This document shows, in pieces, positions 48,487 through 58,617 of a stretch of 64,000 nt of DNA. The stretch is from Bacteroidaceae bacterium (GTDB lineage: Bacteria; Bacteroidota; Bacteroidia; Bacteroidales; Bacteroidaceae). The position numbers and the translations under genes are program-made. The stretch lies in the NCBI GenBank assembly GCA_017529865.1, contig JAFXNA010000012.1, positions 1-64,000 of the forward strand. The letters run 5' to 3'. The notes under the pieces are model-generated. The model had not been told where the DNA came from and did no database searches. It saw nothing but the letters and a program-made list of their open reading frames with translations. Positions within the stretch are counted from its first letter, which is position 1, and every line of letters starts with the position of its first letter.

Positions 48487-49190
48487 AGTTCTTTGTATTG
48501 TTTGATAGTTTCTTTTAATCCTAAATAGAGTGCATCGCAGATGAGGGCGTGTCCGATGCTGACTTCGTCAGTGAACGGTATCTGCTTGAGGTAATAGCCC
48601 AGATTCTGAAGGCTCAGGTCGTGACCAGCGTTTAGTCCCAGTCCGCACTGGCGTGCTTGATTGGCTGCTTCGATGAAGGGGCGGATGGCTACCTCGGGGT
48701 TGCGCTGATAATAGGTAGCGTATGGTTCTGTATAGAGTTCCACGCGGTCGGCACCTATACGTGCTGCATATTCCACCATCTCGGGGTTGGCATCGACGAA
48801 AATCGATACGCGGATGTTTTTTTCTTTGAACTCAGCTACGATATCGGTGAGCATTTCGAGGTTCATCTTGGTGTTCCAACCGTGATTGGATGTAATCTGA
48901 GCAGGTGCATCGGGCACAAGTGTCACCTGTGTGGGACATACTGATGTGACCAAATCGATGAAGCTACGCTGGGGATAACCTTCGATGTTGAATTCTGTCT
49001 TCAGAATGGGTTTCAGGTCGCGCACATCCTGATAGCGGATATGTCGTTCATCGGGTCGGGGATGCACCGTAATTCCATCGGCTCCGAATGTTTCGCAGTC
49101 GAGGGCAACCTGACAAACATCAGGGTTGTTGCCTCCTCGTGCATTCCTGATTGTTGCCACTTTATTGATATTTACACTTAAATTTGTCAT
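48474..49190 (-). CDS. pdxJ: Pyridoxine 5'-phosphate synthase
   Basis: A 238-residue TIM-barrel enzyme joining 3-amino-2-oxopropyl phosphate and deoxyxylulose 5-phosphate to make vitamin B6 (DXP route). Signature blocks: LSVNINKVATIRNARGGNNPD, GADGITVHPRPDERHIRYQDV (catalytic His), VTLVPDAP, GADRVELYTEPYA, LGLNAGHDLSLQNL and EVSIGHALICDAL. I use the ATG at 49190, which opens the family N-terminus; the ATG at 49211 adds a charged tail not seen in the family. First gene of the exbBD-tonB operon. Confidence 0.95.
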   Translation of the reverse strand: MTNLSVNINKVATIRNARGGNNPDVCQVALDCETFGADGITVHPRPDERHIRYQDVRDLKPILKTEFNIEGYPQRSFIDLVTSVCPTQVTLVPDAPAQITSNHGWNTKMNLEMLTDIVAEFKEKNIRVSIFVDANPEMVEYAARIGADRVELYTEPYATYYQRNPEVAIRPFIEAANQARQCGLGLNAGHDLSLQNLGYYLKQIPFTDEVSIGHALICDALYLGLKETIKQYKELCKN

Positions 49191-49246
49191 TTTTATCCTT
49201 CTTTCTATCAATGAGGTTCTAAATTTTGAATAAAATACTACCGCTC

Positions 49247-49268
49247 GGCAATAAAAACAAGCTTTTAT
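49247..49268. promoter_or_regulatory. Inverted repeat between divergent pdxJ and nadK
   Basis: CAATAAAA and TTTTATTG, eight pairs around a six-base centre, lie 25 bases upstream of the nadK -7 box, between the two divergent genes. It could bind a regulator of both. Confidence 0.4.
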
Positions 49269-49292
49269 TGTGCTCGCTTAACCGAATTTTTG

Positions 49293-49300
49293 TATATTTG
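49293..49300 (+). promoter_or_regulatory. Promoter -7 box of nadK
   Basis: TATATTTG in TTTTTGTATATTTGCACG, 78 bases before the ATG at 49378. Confidence 0.6.
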
Positions 49301-49377
49301 CACGCAAAATTAGCGAAAATAATCGTAGGACGTGCAGAAGTTAAGAATATTTTAGATAAAAAAGGTGAAAATAGTAT

Positions 49378-50274
49378 ATGCAACAGGGAAAATTTAAGAT
49401 AGCGTTATTCGGAAACATCTACCAAGAACGAAAATCGGTAGCTGTTCAGAAGTTCTTTGCCTTGGCCTCGGAACTGAAGGCCGAACTGCTGATTCCAGCT
49501 TCGTTTTATGCCTTTCTGACAGACAATCTTCAGATCAGTGTGCCGCAGTGTCACATCATCGATGATGCACACGGCGAAACATTCGATGCCGATATCGTGG
49601 TGTGTATGGGTGGCGACGGCACATTCCTCGATGTGGCAAGTAAAGTGGGTGCACGTCAGATACCTATTGTAGGAGTGAACACCGGTCGTCTGGGCTTCCT
49701 GGCTAACTTCTCGCCCGATGAGATAGAGCAGGTGATGAAGCGACTGGTGAAAGGGCAGTATGAGGTGGCAAATCATAGTGTCATCGAACTCACTTGCGAC
49801 GAACTACAGCTCGAAGGCTATCCGTTTGCCCTAAATGAGATTGCCATCCTGAAACACGACATCTCGGCGATGATTTCTATCCACACCTCCGTCAATGGTG
49901 AGTACCTCACTACCTATCAGGCTGATGGACTGATTGTAGGTACCCCGACAGGTTCGACGGCCTATTCGCTCAGTGTGGGCGGTCCAATTATTACCCCTTG
50001 TCTCGACACGATCTCACTTACCCCCGTAGCCCCTCACAGCCTGAATATGCGCCCCATTTTGGTGGACGACAAGTCGGTCATCGACCTCTGTGTCGAGAGC
50101 CGCAGCGGCAGTTTCCTCGTCTCGCTCGACGGACGTAGCCATAGCTATCGTGACAACATCCATCTGCATATCCGCAAGGCACCATATTGTGTAAGAGTTG
50201 TCACCAATTCTGAACATACTTTCATCTCAACTTTGCGGCAGAAAATGATGTGGGGAGCAGACTGGAGAAAGTAA
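49378..50274 (+). CDS. nadK: NAD kinase
   Basis: A 298-residue enzyme that phosphorylates NAD to NADP. Family motifs: VVCMGGDGTFLDVASKV (GGDG nucleotide-binding loop), IPIVGVNTGRLGFLANF (NTGRLGFL), LNEIAILKHD (NE-A/I) and DGLIVGTPTGSTAYSLSVGGPI (TPTGSTAYSLSAGGP signature). Full length. It is first in a long plus-strand run (nadK-ruvA-sprA and on). Confidence 0.97.
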   Translation: MQQGKFKIALFGNIYQERKSVAVQKFFALASELKAELLIPASFYAFLTDNLQISVPQCHIIDDAHGETFDADIVVCMGGDGTFLDVASKVGARQIPIVGVNTGRLGFLANFSPDEIEQVMKRLVKGQYEVANHSVIELTCDELQLEGYPFALNEIAILKHDISAMISIHTSVNGEYLTTYQADGLIVGTPTGSTAYSLSVGGPIITPCLDTISLTPVAPHSLNMRPILVDDKSVIDLCVESRSGSFLVSLDGRSHSYRDNIHLHIRKAPYCVRVVTNSEHTFISTLRQKMMWGADWRK

Positions 50275-50360
50275 ATACTTCTTTAAATAATCATCTTTTT
50301 TTGTGTAATAGGCAATAAAATAAAGGAAATTACGTTATTATTTATAATAAACAAAGAAAG

Positions 50361-50972
50361 ATGATAGATTTTGTAAAAGGAAAAATTGACGACCTGACCC
50401 CTGCAACTGCTGTGATTGAGTGTGCAGGTGGGGTTGGTTACGCCTTGAATATATCGCTGAATACTTACTCTGCCATTCAGGGTAAGCAGGATGCGAAACT
50501 GTATGTGTATGAAGCCATTAGAGAGGATGCATGGGTGCTTTTCGGCTTTGCCAGTAAGGCGGAGCGTGAGCTGTTCCTGTTGCTGCTCACAGTCTCAGGT
50601 GTAGGTGGAAATACAGCCCGTATGGTGCTCTCTTCGTTCTCTGTACCTGAACTGGCTACCATCATCACTGAGGGTAACGACCGTCTGTTGGCTACCGTGA
50701 AAGGACTGGGCAAGAAGACGGCTCAGAAGATTATCCTGGAACTGAAGGATAAGGTAGTGTCATTAGGACTAGCGGATAGCGGTGAGCGGTTAGCGGTTAG
50801 CGGAGAGCAGACTGTGGCTTTCAACAAGGAAGTACACGATGAGGCTGTGGAGGCGCTCAAGATGTTGGGATTCCCACCCGCTCCGACGAGCAAGGTGGTG
50901 AAGAGCATCCTGACGGACGATCCCGAGGCTCCTATTGAGAAGGTGATAAAATTGGCGTTGAAAATGCTGTAG
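50361..50972 (+). CDS. ruvA: Holliday junction helicase subunit RuvA, with a heptamer array in its linker
   Basis: A 203-residue protein. Domain I ([36 protein letters not shown]), domain II with two helix-hairpin-helix motifs ([16 protein letters not shown] and [23 protein letters not shown]), a linker, and domain III ([27 protein letters not shown]). It binds four-way junctions with RuvB. The linker (about residues 136-152, [16 protein letters not shown]) is coded by six heptanucleotide units of AGCGGNN type, so loss or gain of a unit would shift the frame before domain III. The TAG stop is the first unit of another heptamer array. Confidence 0.95.
   Translation: MIDFVKGKIDDLTPATAVIECAGGVGYALNISLNTYSAIQGKQDAKLYVYEAIREDAWVLFGFASKAERELFLLLLTVSGVGGNTARMVLSSFSVPELATIITEGNDRLLATVKGLGKKTAQKIILELKDKVVSLGLADSGERLAVSGEQTVAFNKEVHDEAVEALKMLGFPPAPTSKVVKSILTDDPEAPIEKVIKLALKML
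50771..50812 (+). repeat. Heptanucleotide array inside ruvA
   Basis: AGCGGAT, AGCGGTG, AGCGGTT, AGCGGTT, AGCGGAG, AGCAGAC without gaps, 42 bases, in frame because six units equal fourteen codons. Confidence 0.85.
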
Positions 50973-51032
50973 GCTTTAGGCTCTAGACCTTAGACTTTAG
51001 GCTTTAGCTTTTTGACATTAGGTTTTAGAAGA
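50970..51032. repeat. TAG-heptamer array between ruvA and sprA
   Basis: Nine 7-base units, eight starting TAG (TAGGCTT, TAGGCTC, TAGACCT, TAGACTT and similar; one TTGACAT). The first TAG is the ruvA stop codon, and the last unit ends one base before the TTG start of sprA. Similar TTTAGACC/TTAGACTT units lie near 47418-47436. Confidence 0.85.
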
Positions 51033-51033
51033 A

Positions 51034-54000
51034 TTGAAGACGAAAAATAAAATATTAGCAAGTATCAGTGTATGGCTCATCGTGTTTGCGGTGGGCTTTG
51101 CAGCATTAGGAGAATCCTCTCGTAGAGTGGAGAGTGAAGAGTGGAGAGTGGAGAGTGAAGAAGCCACCTCCGACTTCCCCTCAATGGAGAGAGAAGTGGA
51201 GAGTGGTGTGCCTGTGGATACGCTTCCTCATGTGAAGGTGAAGAAGACGGATAACCCTACGGGAGAGCAGGAGGTGGAGTCGTCGTTGGACTTGGCTGAC
51301 CCTGACAATTTGAAGTATAATGTGGGAGAGTATGACGAGAAGAGTGGATACTACAGGGTGGGTACGAAGTTGGGTGATAACTTCCTGAGTGCCCCTACAC
51401 TGATGACTCCTGAGGAGTATGCAACGTGGAACACACGTAAGTTGCTGAGTGATTACTTCAAGATGCGAAACGACTCTTTGTTCGTACACAAAGGCAAGGA
51501 GAAGTTCGATTTTGCCGATATGCATTTCGACCTCGGCCCGGCTGAGAAGATATTCGGCCCTGGTGGTGTGAGAATCCGTACGAACGGTAGTGCAGGCCTG
51601 AAGGCAGGTATCAACTATAAGTTTACAGACAACCCAACCATCTCGGAACGTAACAGGAAGACAACAAACTTTGATTTCGATGAGGAAGTGAAGTTGGATG
51701 TGACAGCGAGCATTGGTGATAAGATGAATTTCTCTCTCGGCTATGGTACAGATGCTACGTTTGCATACGATGCGAAGAAACTGGCATTGGTGTATGAAGG
51801 TAAGGAGGATGAAATCGTCAAGAAACTGGAGGCTGGTAATATATCTTTCCCATCGAACAACTCCTTGGTACATGGCGCCCAGGCACTGTTCGGTATCCAT
51901 GCTGATTTACAGTTCGGAAAGCTGAACTTGCAGACCGTTGTCTCGCAGAAGAAGTCACAATCGTCAGCAGTGGGAACACGTGGAGGTATACAGCTCGACA
52001 CATTCATGATCGAAGCCAGCAACTATGAAGAAAACATGCACTTCTTCCTGGCTCAGTATTTCCGTGATAATTACAACAAAGCCTGCTCTACGCTGCCAAC
52101 CATCACATCGGGTGCGACGATAAACCGTGTGGAGATATGGGTGACGAATACATCGGGTATTACAGAGAATACACGTAATATCATCGGTTTCGTAGACCTT
52201 GCAGAGCGTACCAAGATCAGTAATCCGCAGTGGCAGGGTGTGGGAACTCCGTTGCCGCAGAACAGTGCGAACAACCTATACTCTGAAATCGTGAACAACT
52301 ATCCGCAAGCCCGCTATGTGGACCAGGCGAGTACGGTACTGAACGATGTGATGGCGGGAGGTGTGGACTACGAAAAAGTGGAAAACGCCCGCTTGCTGCA
52401 ACCATCCGAATATACGCTGAACAAACACTTGGGTTATGTGTCGCTTCATGGCAAGATGAACATGAACAGTGTGTTGGCTATTGCCTACGAATATACGTAT
52501 GGCGGTCAGACCTACCAAGTGGGTGAGTTTTCTTCGGATATCAAAGATAATGACCAGGCGCTGTATGTGAAGCTGTTGAAGAATACCAGCAACTCACCAA
52601 AGATGGGTAACTGGGACTTGATGATGAAGAACATATATACGCTGAGAGCACGGTCGATGGAGCGCGAGAAATTCAAACTTGATATCAAGTACCTCAGCGA
52701 TACGACAGGTGTGATGCTTTCGTACATTCCTGAAGGAGAGTTCAAGCAGACGACGCTGTTGAAGATGATGAATCTGGACCGATTGGATGACAACATGAAA
52801 ACGAATCCAAACGGTAAGTTTGACTTTATCGACGGCTACACCGTTAGTACCCAGTATGCAAGGATTATCTTCCCTGTAGTAGAGCCGTTCGGTGATTGGC
52901 TGAGAGATCAGTTGGATGACGATGCACTGGCTAACATGTATTGTTACGATGAACTGTATGATTCTACGAAAACTGTTGCGCAGCAGATTGCTGAGAAGAA
53001 TAAGTTCATGATGCTGGGCGAGTATAAAGGCTCGTCGGGTAGTGTGATAGATTTGAAAGCAACAAACATCCCTAAGGGGTCGGTTGTGGTAAGTGCCGGT
53101 GGTGTGGTTCTGACAGAAAATACTGACTACACGGTAGACTATTATGAGGGAACCGTGACCATTATCAACCAGAGCATCATCGATGCCGGAACTAACGTGC
53201 AGGTGAGTCTGGAAAGTCAGGATAGCTATGATATGCTGCGAAAGACCATGCTGGGTTTGAACTGGAGCTATGACTTCTCGAAGAACTTGCAGTTTGGTGG
53301 TACCTGGATGAAGTTGTCGGAGCAACCCTTAACTAATAAGGTGACGATGGGAACCGAACCGCTGAACAACATGATATGGGGTTTGAACATCAATTGGAAA
53401 CAAAACAGTCAGTGGCTCACGAATCTCATCGATAAGTTGCCATTCATCGAAGTCACTCAGCCTTCGAGCATCAATTTCAGTGGAGAGTTTGCCCAACTGA
53501 TAGCCGGAAAGGTGAAGGGTGTGCAAGCCAACGCATCATATCTCGATGACTTTGAAACAACCAAGAATGAGAACAACCAAGGAACACCTACTGCATGGAT
53601 GTTGAGTTCGACACCTTCAGTATTGGAATATGGTACTTTGGGTAATGACATCAAGAATGGCTACAATCGTGCCCGACTGGCTTGGTACACCATTGACCCA
53701 CTGTTCACCCGTCGTAGTTCGTCGTTGACTCCAGGACACATCAAGAGTGACTTGGACCAGCTGTCGAACCATTATGTGCGTGAGGTGTTTGTGCGTGAGG
53801 TGTATCCGAATAAAGATGTGAACCAAGGTGAAGCTAATACCATCCCGGTATTCGATGTGGCATATTATCCTAATGAGCGAGGTCCTTATAACCTTGACAC
53901 AGATGTTGATGTCAATGGTCATCTGAACAATCCTCGTAAGCGTTGGGGAGGTATGACCCGCAAGATTGATGCATATTTGAGCAACTTTGAATCGAACAAC

Positions 54001-57000
54001 ATCCAGTATGTGGAATTCTGGTTGCTCGACCCGTTCATCTATACCAAGAACCTGAGCGACGGAAAGCGCTACGGAGGAGACTTCTATTTGAATCTTGGTG
54101 AGGTGAGCGAGGATGTACTGAAGGACGGAAAGAAATACTACGAGAGTGGTATGTCGGTCAGTGGTGCCTCGTCGTATTACGAAACGGTATGGGGTAGGGT
54201 TCCGAACGAGAAGAGTGTAGTTTATTCGTTCAGTAACGAAAGCGGCGCTCGTCAGAAACAAGACGTAGGATTGGACGGATTGACTTCAGAGGAGGAAAAA
54301 ACGTATGGTGCATACGCCGATTATCTGGCAGCCATTCGTGGTAAGGTCAGTTCGACTGTCTACGACTCAATTGCAGCTGACCCTGCAGGTGATAATTATC
54401 ATTACTATCGTGGTTCGGACTTCGATGACCAGCGTACTTCGATTCTGGAACGCTATAAACTGATTAACAGTCCTGAAGGAAACTCACCAAACACCAGTGA
54501 AAGCAATGAGTCGTATAGTACAGCATACAAGACGACCCCTGATGTGGAGGATGTGAACCAGGACTACACGATGAACGAATACGAGAACTATTTCCAGTAT
54601 AAGATCAGTATGCGTCCTGAGGATATGGTGGTGGGTAAGAACTTCATCATCGACGAACGCAAAACCAACGTGAAGTTACGTAATGGAAAGACTGAGGAGG
54701 CTACATGGTATCAGTTCCGTATTCCGCTCGATGCCTACGACAAGAAAGTAGGAAGCATCGGCGATATGAGCAGCATTCGTTTCATGCGTATTTACCTCAC
54801 CGACTTCGAAGAACCTATCGTATTGCGATTTGCTTCACTCAACCTTGTGAAGGGTGAGTGGCGTAGTTACACAAAGCCTTTGTTCACAGGCAACACGCCA
54901 AGTGTGAGCGGTTCGGTGCTTATCTCAGCTGTCAACATTGAGGAAAACAACGATAAGGTCCCCGTGAACTACGTATTGCCTCCAGGTGTGACTCGCGTAG
55001 TTGACCCGAACGAGCCGCAGTTGGCTCAGGCGAACGAGCAAGCGCTGGCTATCACTGTGGAGAATCTGGCATCGGGCGATGCACGTGCTGTGTACAGGAA
55101 TATCAGCAAAGACTTGCGAAAGTACAAGCATATGCAGATGTTCGTTCACGCAAATGCTATGTTGGGCGATCAACAGTTGCAAGACAACCAGATGAGTATG
55201 TTCATCCGTCTGGGTAGCGACTACAAGAGCAACTACTACGAATATGAGATTCCGTTGGTGCTGACACCTGAAGGACATTATGATACTTATACCACTAAGG
55301 GTTGTGAAGCCGTATGGCCAGCCGAGAATATGCTCGATATCGACTTCGAGGCCCTTACCGCTGTGAAGCATGCCCGCAATCAGGCAAGAGCAACAGGAGC
55401 GGCAACCTATACCCAGTTGTATTATGAGTACGACCCAAACAATCCGAACAACAAGATCAGTGTGATGGGTAATCCATCGTTAGGTGAGGTAAGGACCATG
55501 ATGATTGGTGTGAGAAATAATGGCCGTTCGACAGGTTCGGTCGAGGTCTGGGTGAACGAGTTGCGTTTGCAGGACTATAACAACGACGGTGGTATCGCTG
55601 CTCAAGGAAATCTGAGTGTGCAGTTGTCCGACCTTGGTAGTATCAATATGACAGGACACATGGAGACTGCAGGATTCGGCGGACTGGAAGAAGGTGTGTC
55701 CACACGGCGTGATGACAACCTTTACGAATGGGCTATTACCACCAACTTCAACTTGGGTAAGTTCTTCCCGGAGAAGTGGAAGATGAATTTGCCGTTCTAC
55801 TATTCATATTCTTGGCAGAAGATAGCTCCAAAATATAACCCGTTCGACACGGATATGCTTCTGACTGATGCTCTTGATGAGTGTGAAACTAAGGCTGAGC
55901 GCGACTCTTTGAGTAATCTGACGGAATCGATTGTGAAGAACAAGAACTTCTCACTGAGTAACTGGAAATCGACCTATTCGAGTCGGGTTCCAATGCCATA
56001 CGACCCATCGAACTTTGCTTTCAGCTATTCGTACAGTCAGCGCTACAAGACCGGTCAGACGATTGTGTATGAGAACGATGAGAGCTGGAAGTTCAATATG
56101 AGTTACAACTACTCACCGAAGTACAAGACTTGGGAACCATTCAAGAACCTGAAGGGTAGTTCAAAGTGGCTGGATATCATCAAGGCGCAGAACCTGAACT
56201 ATCTGCCGCAGAGCTTCTCGTTCAATAGTGATATCACACGTAACTACTACGAATATCAGGAGCGTGATATCGACTACGACATAAAACTCCCTCTCTCCTT
56301 CTCGGAGCAGTTCCTCTGGAACCGTCAGCTTTCACTGCGTTGGGATATCTTCAAGGCGTTGACGATGCAATACACCTCTGCTACTCATGCAGAGATTGAG
56401 GAGCCTTATACGGTTATCAACAAAGACCTCTATCCCGATGCTTACGATGCTTGGAAAGACTCTGTGAAGACCAGTCTCGCCCACTTCGGACGTCCACTGA
56501 CCTACACTTCTTCATTTAATAGCTCGTACAAGGTGCCGCTCGAAAAGATACCTATATTGGCTTGGCTCGGTCTCGATGGTAGTTATGCCAGCAACTATGG
56601 ATGGAATCGTGGTACGGAACTGGAAGACGGAACCTCGCTGGGACATACGGCTAGGACTCAGCGTACCATCAATATCAACGGCCGTATCAACCTTGAGACG
56701 CTGTATCAGTCTTGGAAGTTCTTAGATGATGCCAATAAACGTTTCTCTGGAAACAACAACAAGCGAACAACGACGCCTGCAAGACGTACAACTACGACTC
56801 AGAGGAATAATAACGAGAAGACCGATGATAAGAAGGCTACAGCAGACGGAAAGACTAATAATACGCAGGCTAAGACATCGACAAAGAAGAACTTCTCGAA
56901 AGAAGTGACGCTTAACGATACGTCGTACACTGATGTGGCACACGGACAGAAGTCGAAACGACTGATTGTCAAGGCAACCACGAAGGAAGGTAAGACTTAC

Positions 57001-58617
57001 AATCTGAAATATAAGAAGGTGGACGAGAACACCATCCGTGTGAAGAACCAAGATACCATCCCTGTGAAGATTACCGTCACAGCCAAAGATCCTTTGGACG
57101 ATAAGGGTTGGTATAAGACCTTGCAGACTGTTGCCCGTGGCCTGATGATGGTACGTAATATCAATTTCACCTATCGTAATACGTATTCGATGACGCTGCC
57201 TGGTTTGAGGAATGAAATCGGTGATGCGTTCGGTCAGAAGTCGGTCAATGGAGTCTTGTCGCCTGGTCTGGGCTTTGCCTTTGGTATGGTTGACGATGGT
57301 TTCGTCGATAAGGCCGTGAGAAACGGATGGTTGATGAACAACGACTCAAACATCACCACACCGGTATCGACGAACGCAACTGAAGACTTGCAGATACGTG
57401 CTACGTTGGAGCCTGTTCGTGATTTGAAGATTGACCTCACAGCCAGTCGCAACGTGAACAAGTCGAAGAGTGTGCAGTTTATGTATGAAGGTATGCCAAC
57501 CACTCAGAGCGGTAGTTTCAACATGACCATCATTTCGGCCAAGAGTGCTTTCTCCGGTAATGGAAACATCGGTAACAACTACAACTCTGAACCGTTCAAC
57601 GAGTTCATGCGTAACCTCGATGTTGTCAAGGCTCGATTGGAGCAGAAGTATCAAGCTGTGAACTATCCTGTAGGTACAGGTGCAATGTTTGAAGGCAAAC
57701 CTTATGATGCTGCGAACGGAGGAGTTGATAAGTACTCAGCCGATGTGATGATTCCTGCCTTCTTGGCTGCCTATACAGGCTCAAAAGCTTCCAGTTGCAG
57801 TCTCGACCTCTTCCCGTCTATGCTGAAGATGTTGCCAAACTGGTCGCTTACCTATACAGGACTTTCAAAACTCGGATGGTTTGCACGTAACTTTAAGAGT
57901 GTGAATATTAACCACGCATACAAGAGTGTGTATGCCGTAGGTGCGTACAACTCTTACACCAGCTACATGGGTGTGATGAACGATATGGGATTTGTGCTCG
58001 ATGTCACATCAGGTAATCCAATTCCAAGTAGTATGTACAATATCAGTACGGTATCAATCAACGAGTCCTTCTCACCATTGTTGGGCGTTGATGTGACCTT
58101 CAATAGCGGTTTGAGCACCAAACTCGAGTTCCGTAAGAACCGTACACTGAACCTCAGCCTCACCTCTGTGGCACTGACTGAGAACTATTCAGACGATATC
58201 GTCTTAGGCTTCAACTTCAAGTTGAAAGACCTAAATCTCTTTGGTGCGAAACGTATTCAGTCGGGCGAGCCGAAGAAAAAGAAGAACGCAAAGAAGAAAG
58301 ACGAACAGGAAAACAAGCCTGCTACAAATACGAATACACGTGTGGGTGGTGTGAGTCATGACCTGAATATGGCGTTCAACTTCACCTATCGTATGCAGAA
58401 TGCGTTGAACCGCAATATCCAGACACAAGTTGCGACGGCTACGAATGGAAGTACGGCATATAAGGTCTCAGTGACTGCCGACTACACCTTCAGCCGACTC
58501 CTCACCGTCAGCGGTTATCTCGACTGGCAGAAGAATGTGCCGATTGTGTCGACCACCTCATACCCCACAACGACTGCCGACTTCGGCATCAGTTGTAAGT
58601 TTATGCTAACAAGATGA
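51034..58617 (+). CDS. sprA: SprA, outer-membrane translocon of the type IX secretion system
   Basis: A 2527-residue protein, the giant beta-barrel through which type IX cargo crosses the outer membrane. It has a signal sequence (ISVWLIVFAVGFAALG), repeated barrel segments and periplasmic loops with many aromatic strands, and family features such as DLGPAEKIFGPGGVRIRTNGSAGLKAGINY, QLIAGKVKGVQANASYLDDFE and the C-terminal TADFGISCKFMLTR. No other ATG precedes the signal peptide, so the start is a TTG, an unusual choice directly behind a heptamer array. Residues about 29-45 (SSRRVESEEWRVESEE) are coded by a GGAGAGT heptamer array. ruvA-sprA linkage is usual in the phylum. Confidence 0.96.
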   Translation: MKTKNKILASISVWLIVFAVGFAALGESSRRVESEEWRVESEEATSDFPSMEREVESGVPVDTLPHVKVKKTDNPTGEQEVESSLDLADPDNLKYNVGEYDEKSGYYRVGTKLGDNFLSAPTLMTPEEYATWNTRKLLSDYFKMRNDSLFVHKGKEKFDFADMHFDLGPAEKIFGPGGVRIRTNGSAGLKAGINYKFTDNPTISERNRKTTNFDFDEEVKLDVTASIGDKMNFSLGYGTDATFAYDAKKLALVYEGKEDEIVKKLEAGNISFPSNNSLVHGAQALFGIHADLQFGKLNLQTVVSQKKSQSSAVGTRGGIQLDTFMIEASNYEENMHFFLAQYFRDNYNKACSTLPTITSGATINRVEIWVTNTSGITENTRNIIGFVDLAERTKISNPQWQGVGTPLPQNSANNLYSEIVNNYPQARYVDQASTVLNDVMAGGVDYEKVENARLLQPSEYTLNKHLGYVSLHGKMNMNSVLAIAYEYTYGGQTYQVGEFSSDIKDNDQALYVKLLKNTSNSPKMGNWDLMMKNIYTLRARSMEREKFKLDIKYLSDTTGVMLSYIPEGEFKQTTLLKMMNLDRLDDNMKTNPNGKFDFIDGYTVSTQYARIIFPVVEPFGDWLRDQLDDDALANMYCYDELYDSTKTVAQQIAEKNKFMMLGEYKGSSGSVIDLKATNIPKGSVVVSAGGVVLTENTDYTVDYYEGTVTIINQSIIDAGTNVQVSLESQDSYDMLRKTMLGLNWSYDFSKNLQFGGTWMKLSEQPLTNKVTMGTEPLNNMIWGLNINWKQNSQWLTNLIDKLPFIEVTQPSSINFSGEFAQLIAGKVKGVQANASYLDDFETTKNENNQGTPTAWMLSSTPSVLEYGTLGNDIKNGYNRARLAWYTIDPLFTRRSSSLTPGHIKSDLDQLSNHYVREVFVREVYPNKDVNQGEANTIPVFDVAYYPNERGPYNLDTDVDVNGHLNNPRKRWGGMTRKIDAYLSNFESNNIQYVEFWLLDPFIYTKNLSDGKRYGGDFYLNLGEVSEDVLKDGKKYYESGMSVSGASSYYETVWGRVPNEKSVVYSFSNESGARQKQDVGLDGLTSEEEKTYGAYADYLAAIRGKVSSTVYDSIAADPAGDNYHYYRGSDFDDQRTSILERYKLINSPEGNSPNTSESNESYSTAYKTTPDVEDVNQDYTMNEYENYFQYKISMRPEDMVVGKNFIIDERKTNVKLRNGKTEEATWYQFRIPLDAYDKKVGSIGDMSSIRFMRIYLTDFEEPIVLRFASLNLVKGEWRSYTKPLFTGNTPSVSGSVLISAVNIEENNDKVPVNYVLPPGVTRVVDPNEPQLAQANEQALAITVENLASGDARAVYRNISKDLRKYKHMQMFVHANAMLGDQQLQDNQMSMFIRLGSDYKSNYYEYEIPLVLTPEGHYDTYTTKGCEAVWPAENMLDIDFEALTAVKHARNQARATGAATYTQLYYEYDPNNPNNKISVMGNPSLGEVRTMMIGVRNNGRSTGSVEVWVNELRLQDYNNDGGIAAQGNLSVQLSDLGSINMTGHMETAGFGGLEEGVSTRRDDNLYEWAITTNFNLGKFFPEKWKMNLPFYYSYSWQKIAPKYNPFDTDMLLTDALDECETKAERDSLSNLTESIVKNKNFSLSNWKSTYSSRVPMPYDPSNFAFSYSYSQRYKTGQTIVYENDESWKFNMSYNYSPKYKTWEPFKNLKGSSKWLDIIKAQNLNYLPQSFSFNSDITRNYYEYQERDIDYDIKLPLSFSEQFLWNRQLSLRWDIFKALTMQYTSATHAEIEEPYTVINKDLYPDAYDAWKDSVKTSLAHFGRPLTYTSSFNSSYKVPLEKIPILAWLGLDGSYASNYGWNRGTELEDGTSLGHTARTQRTININGRINLETLYQSWKFLDDANKRFSGNNNKRTTTPARRTTTTQRNNNEKTDDKKATADGKTNNTQAKTSTKKNFSKEVTLNDTSYTDVAHGQKSKRLIVKATTKEGKTYNLKYKKVDENTIRVKNQDTIPVKITVTAKDPLDDKGWYKTLQTVARGLMMVRNINFTYRNTYSMTLPGLRNEIGDAFGQKSVNGVLSPGLGFAFGMVDDGFVDKAVRNGWLMNNDSNITTPVSTNATEDLQIRATLEPVRDLKIDLTASRNVNKSKSVQFMYEGMPTTQSGSFNMTIISAKSAFSGNGNIGNNYNSEPFNEFMRNLDVVKARLEQKYQAVNYPVGTGAMFEGKPYDAANGGVDKYSADVMIPAFLAAYTGSKASSCSLDLFPSMLKMLPNWSLTYTGLSKLGWFARNFKSVNINHAYKSVYAVGAYNSYTSYMGVMNDMGFVLDVTSGNPIPSSMYNISTVSINESFSPLLGVDVTFNSGLSTKLEFRKNRTLNLSLTSVALTENYSDDIVLGFNFKLKDLNLFGAKRIQSGEPKKKKNAKKKDEQENKPATNTNTRVGGVSHDLNMAFNFTYRMQNALNRNIQTQVATATNGSTAYKVSVTADYTFSRLLTVSGYLDWQKNVPIVSTTSYPTTTADFGISCKFMLTR
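51122..51163 (+). repeat. Heptanucleotide array inside the sprA N-terminus
   Basis: GTAGAGT, GGAGAGT, GAAGAGT, GGAGAGT, GGAGAGT, GAAGAAG: six units, 42 bases, in frame. A shorter run (TGGAGAGAGAAG, TGGAGAGTGG) follows around 51185-51206. Confidence 0.85.
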
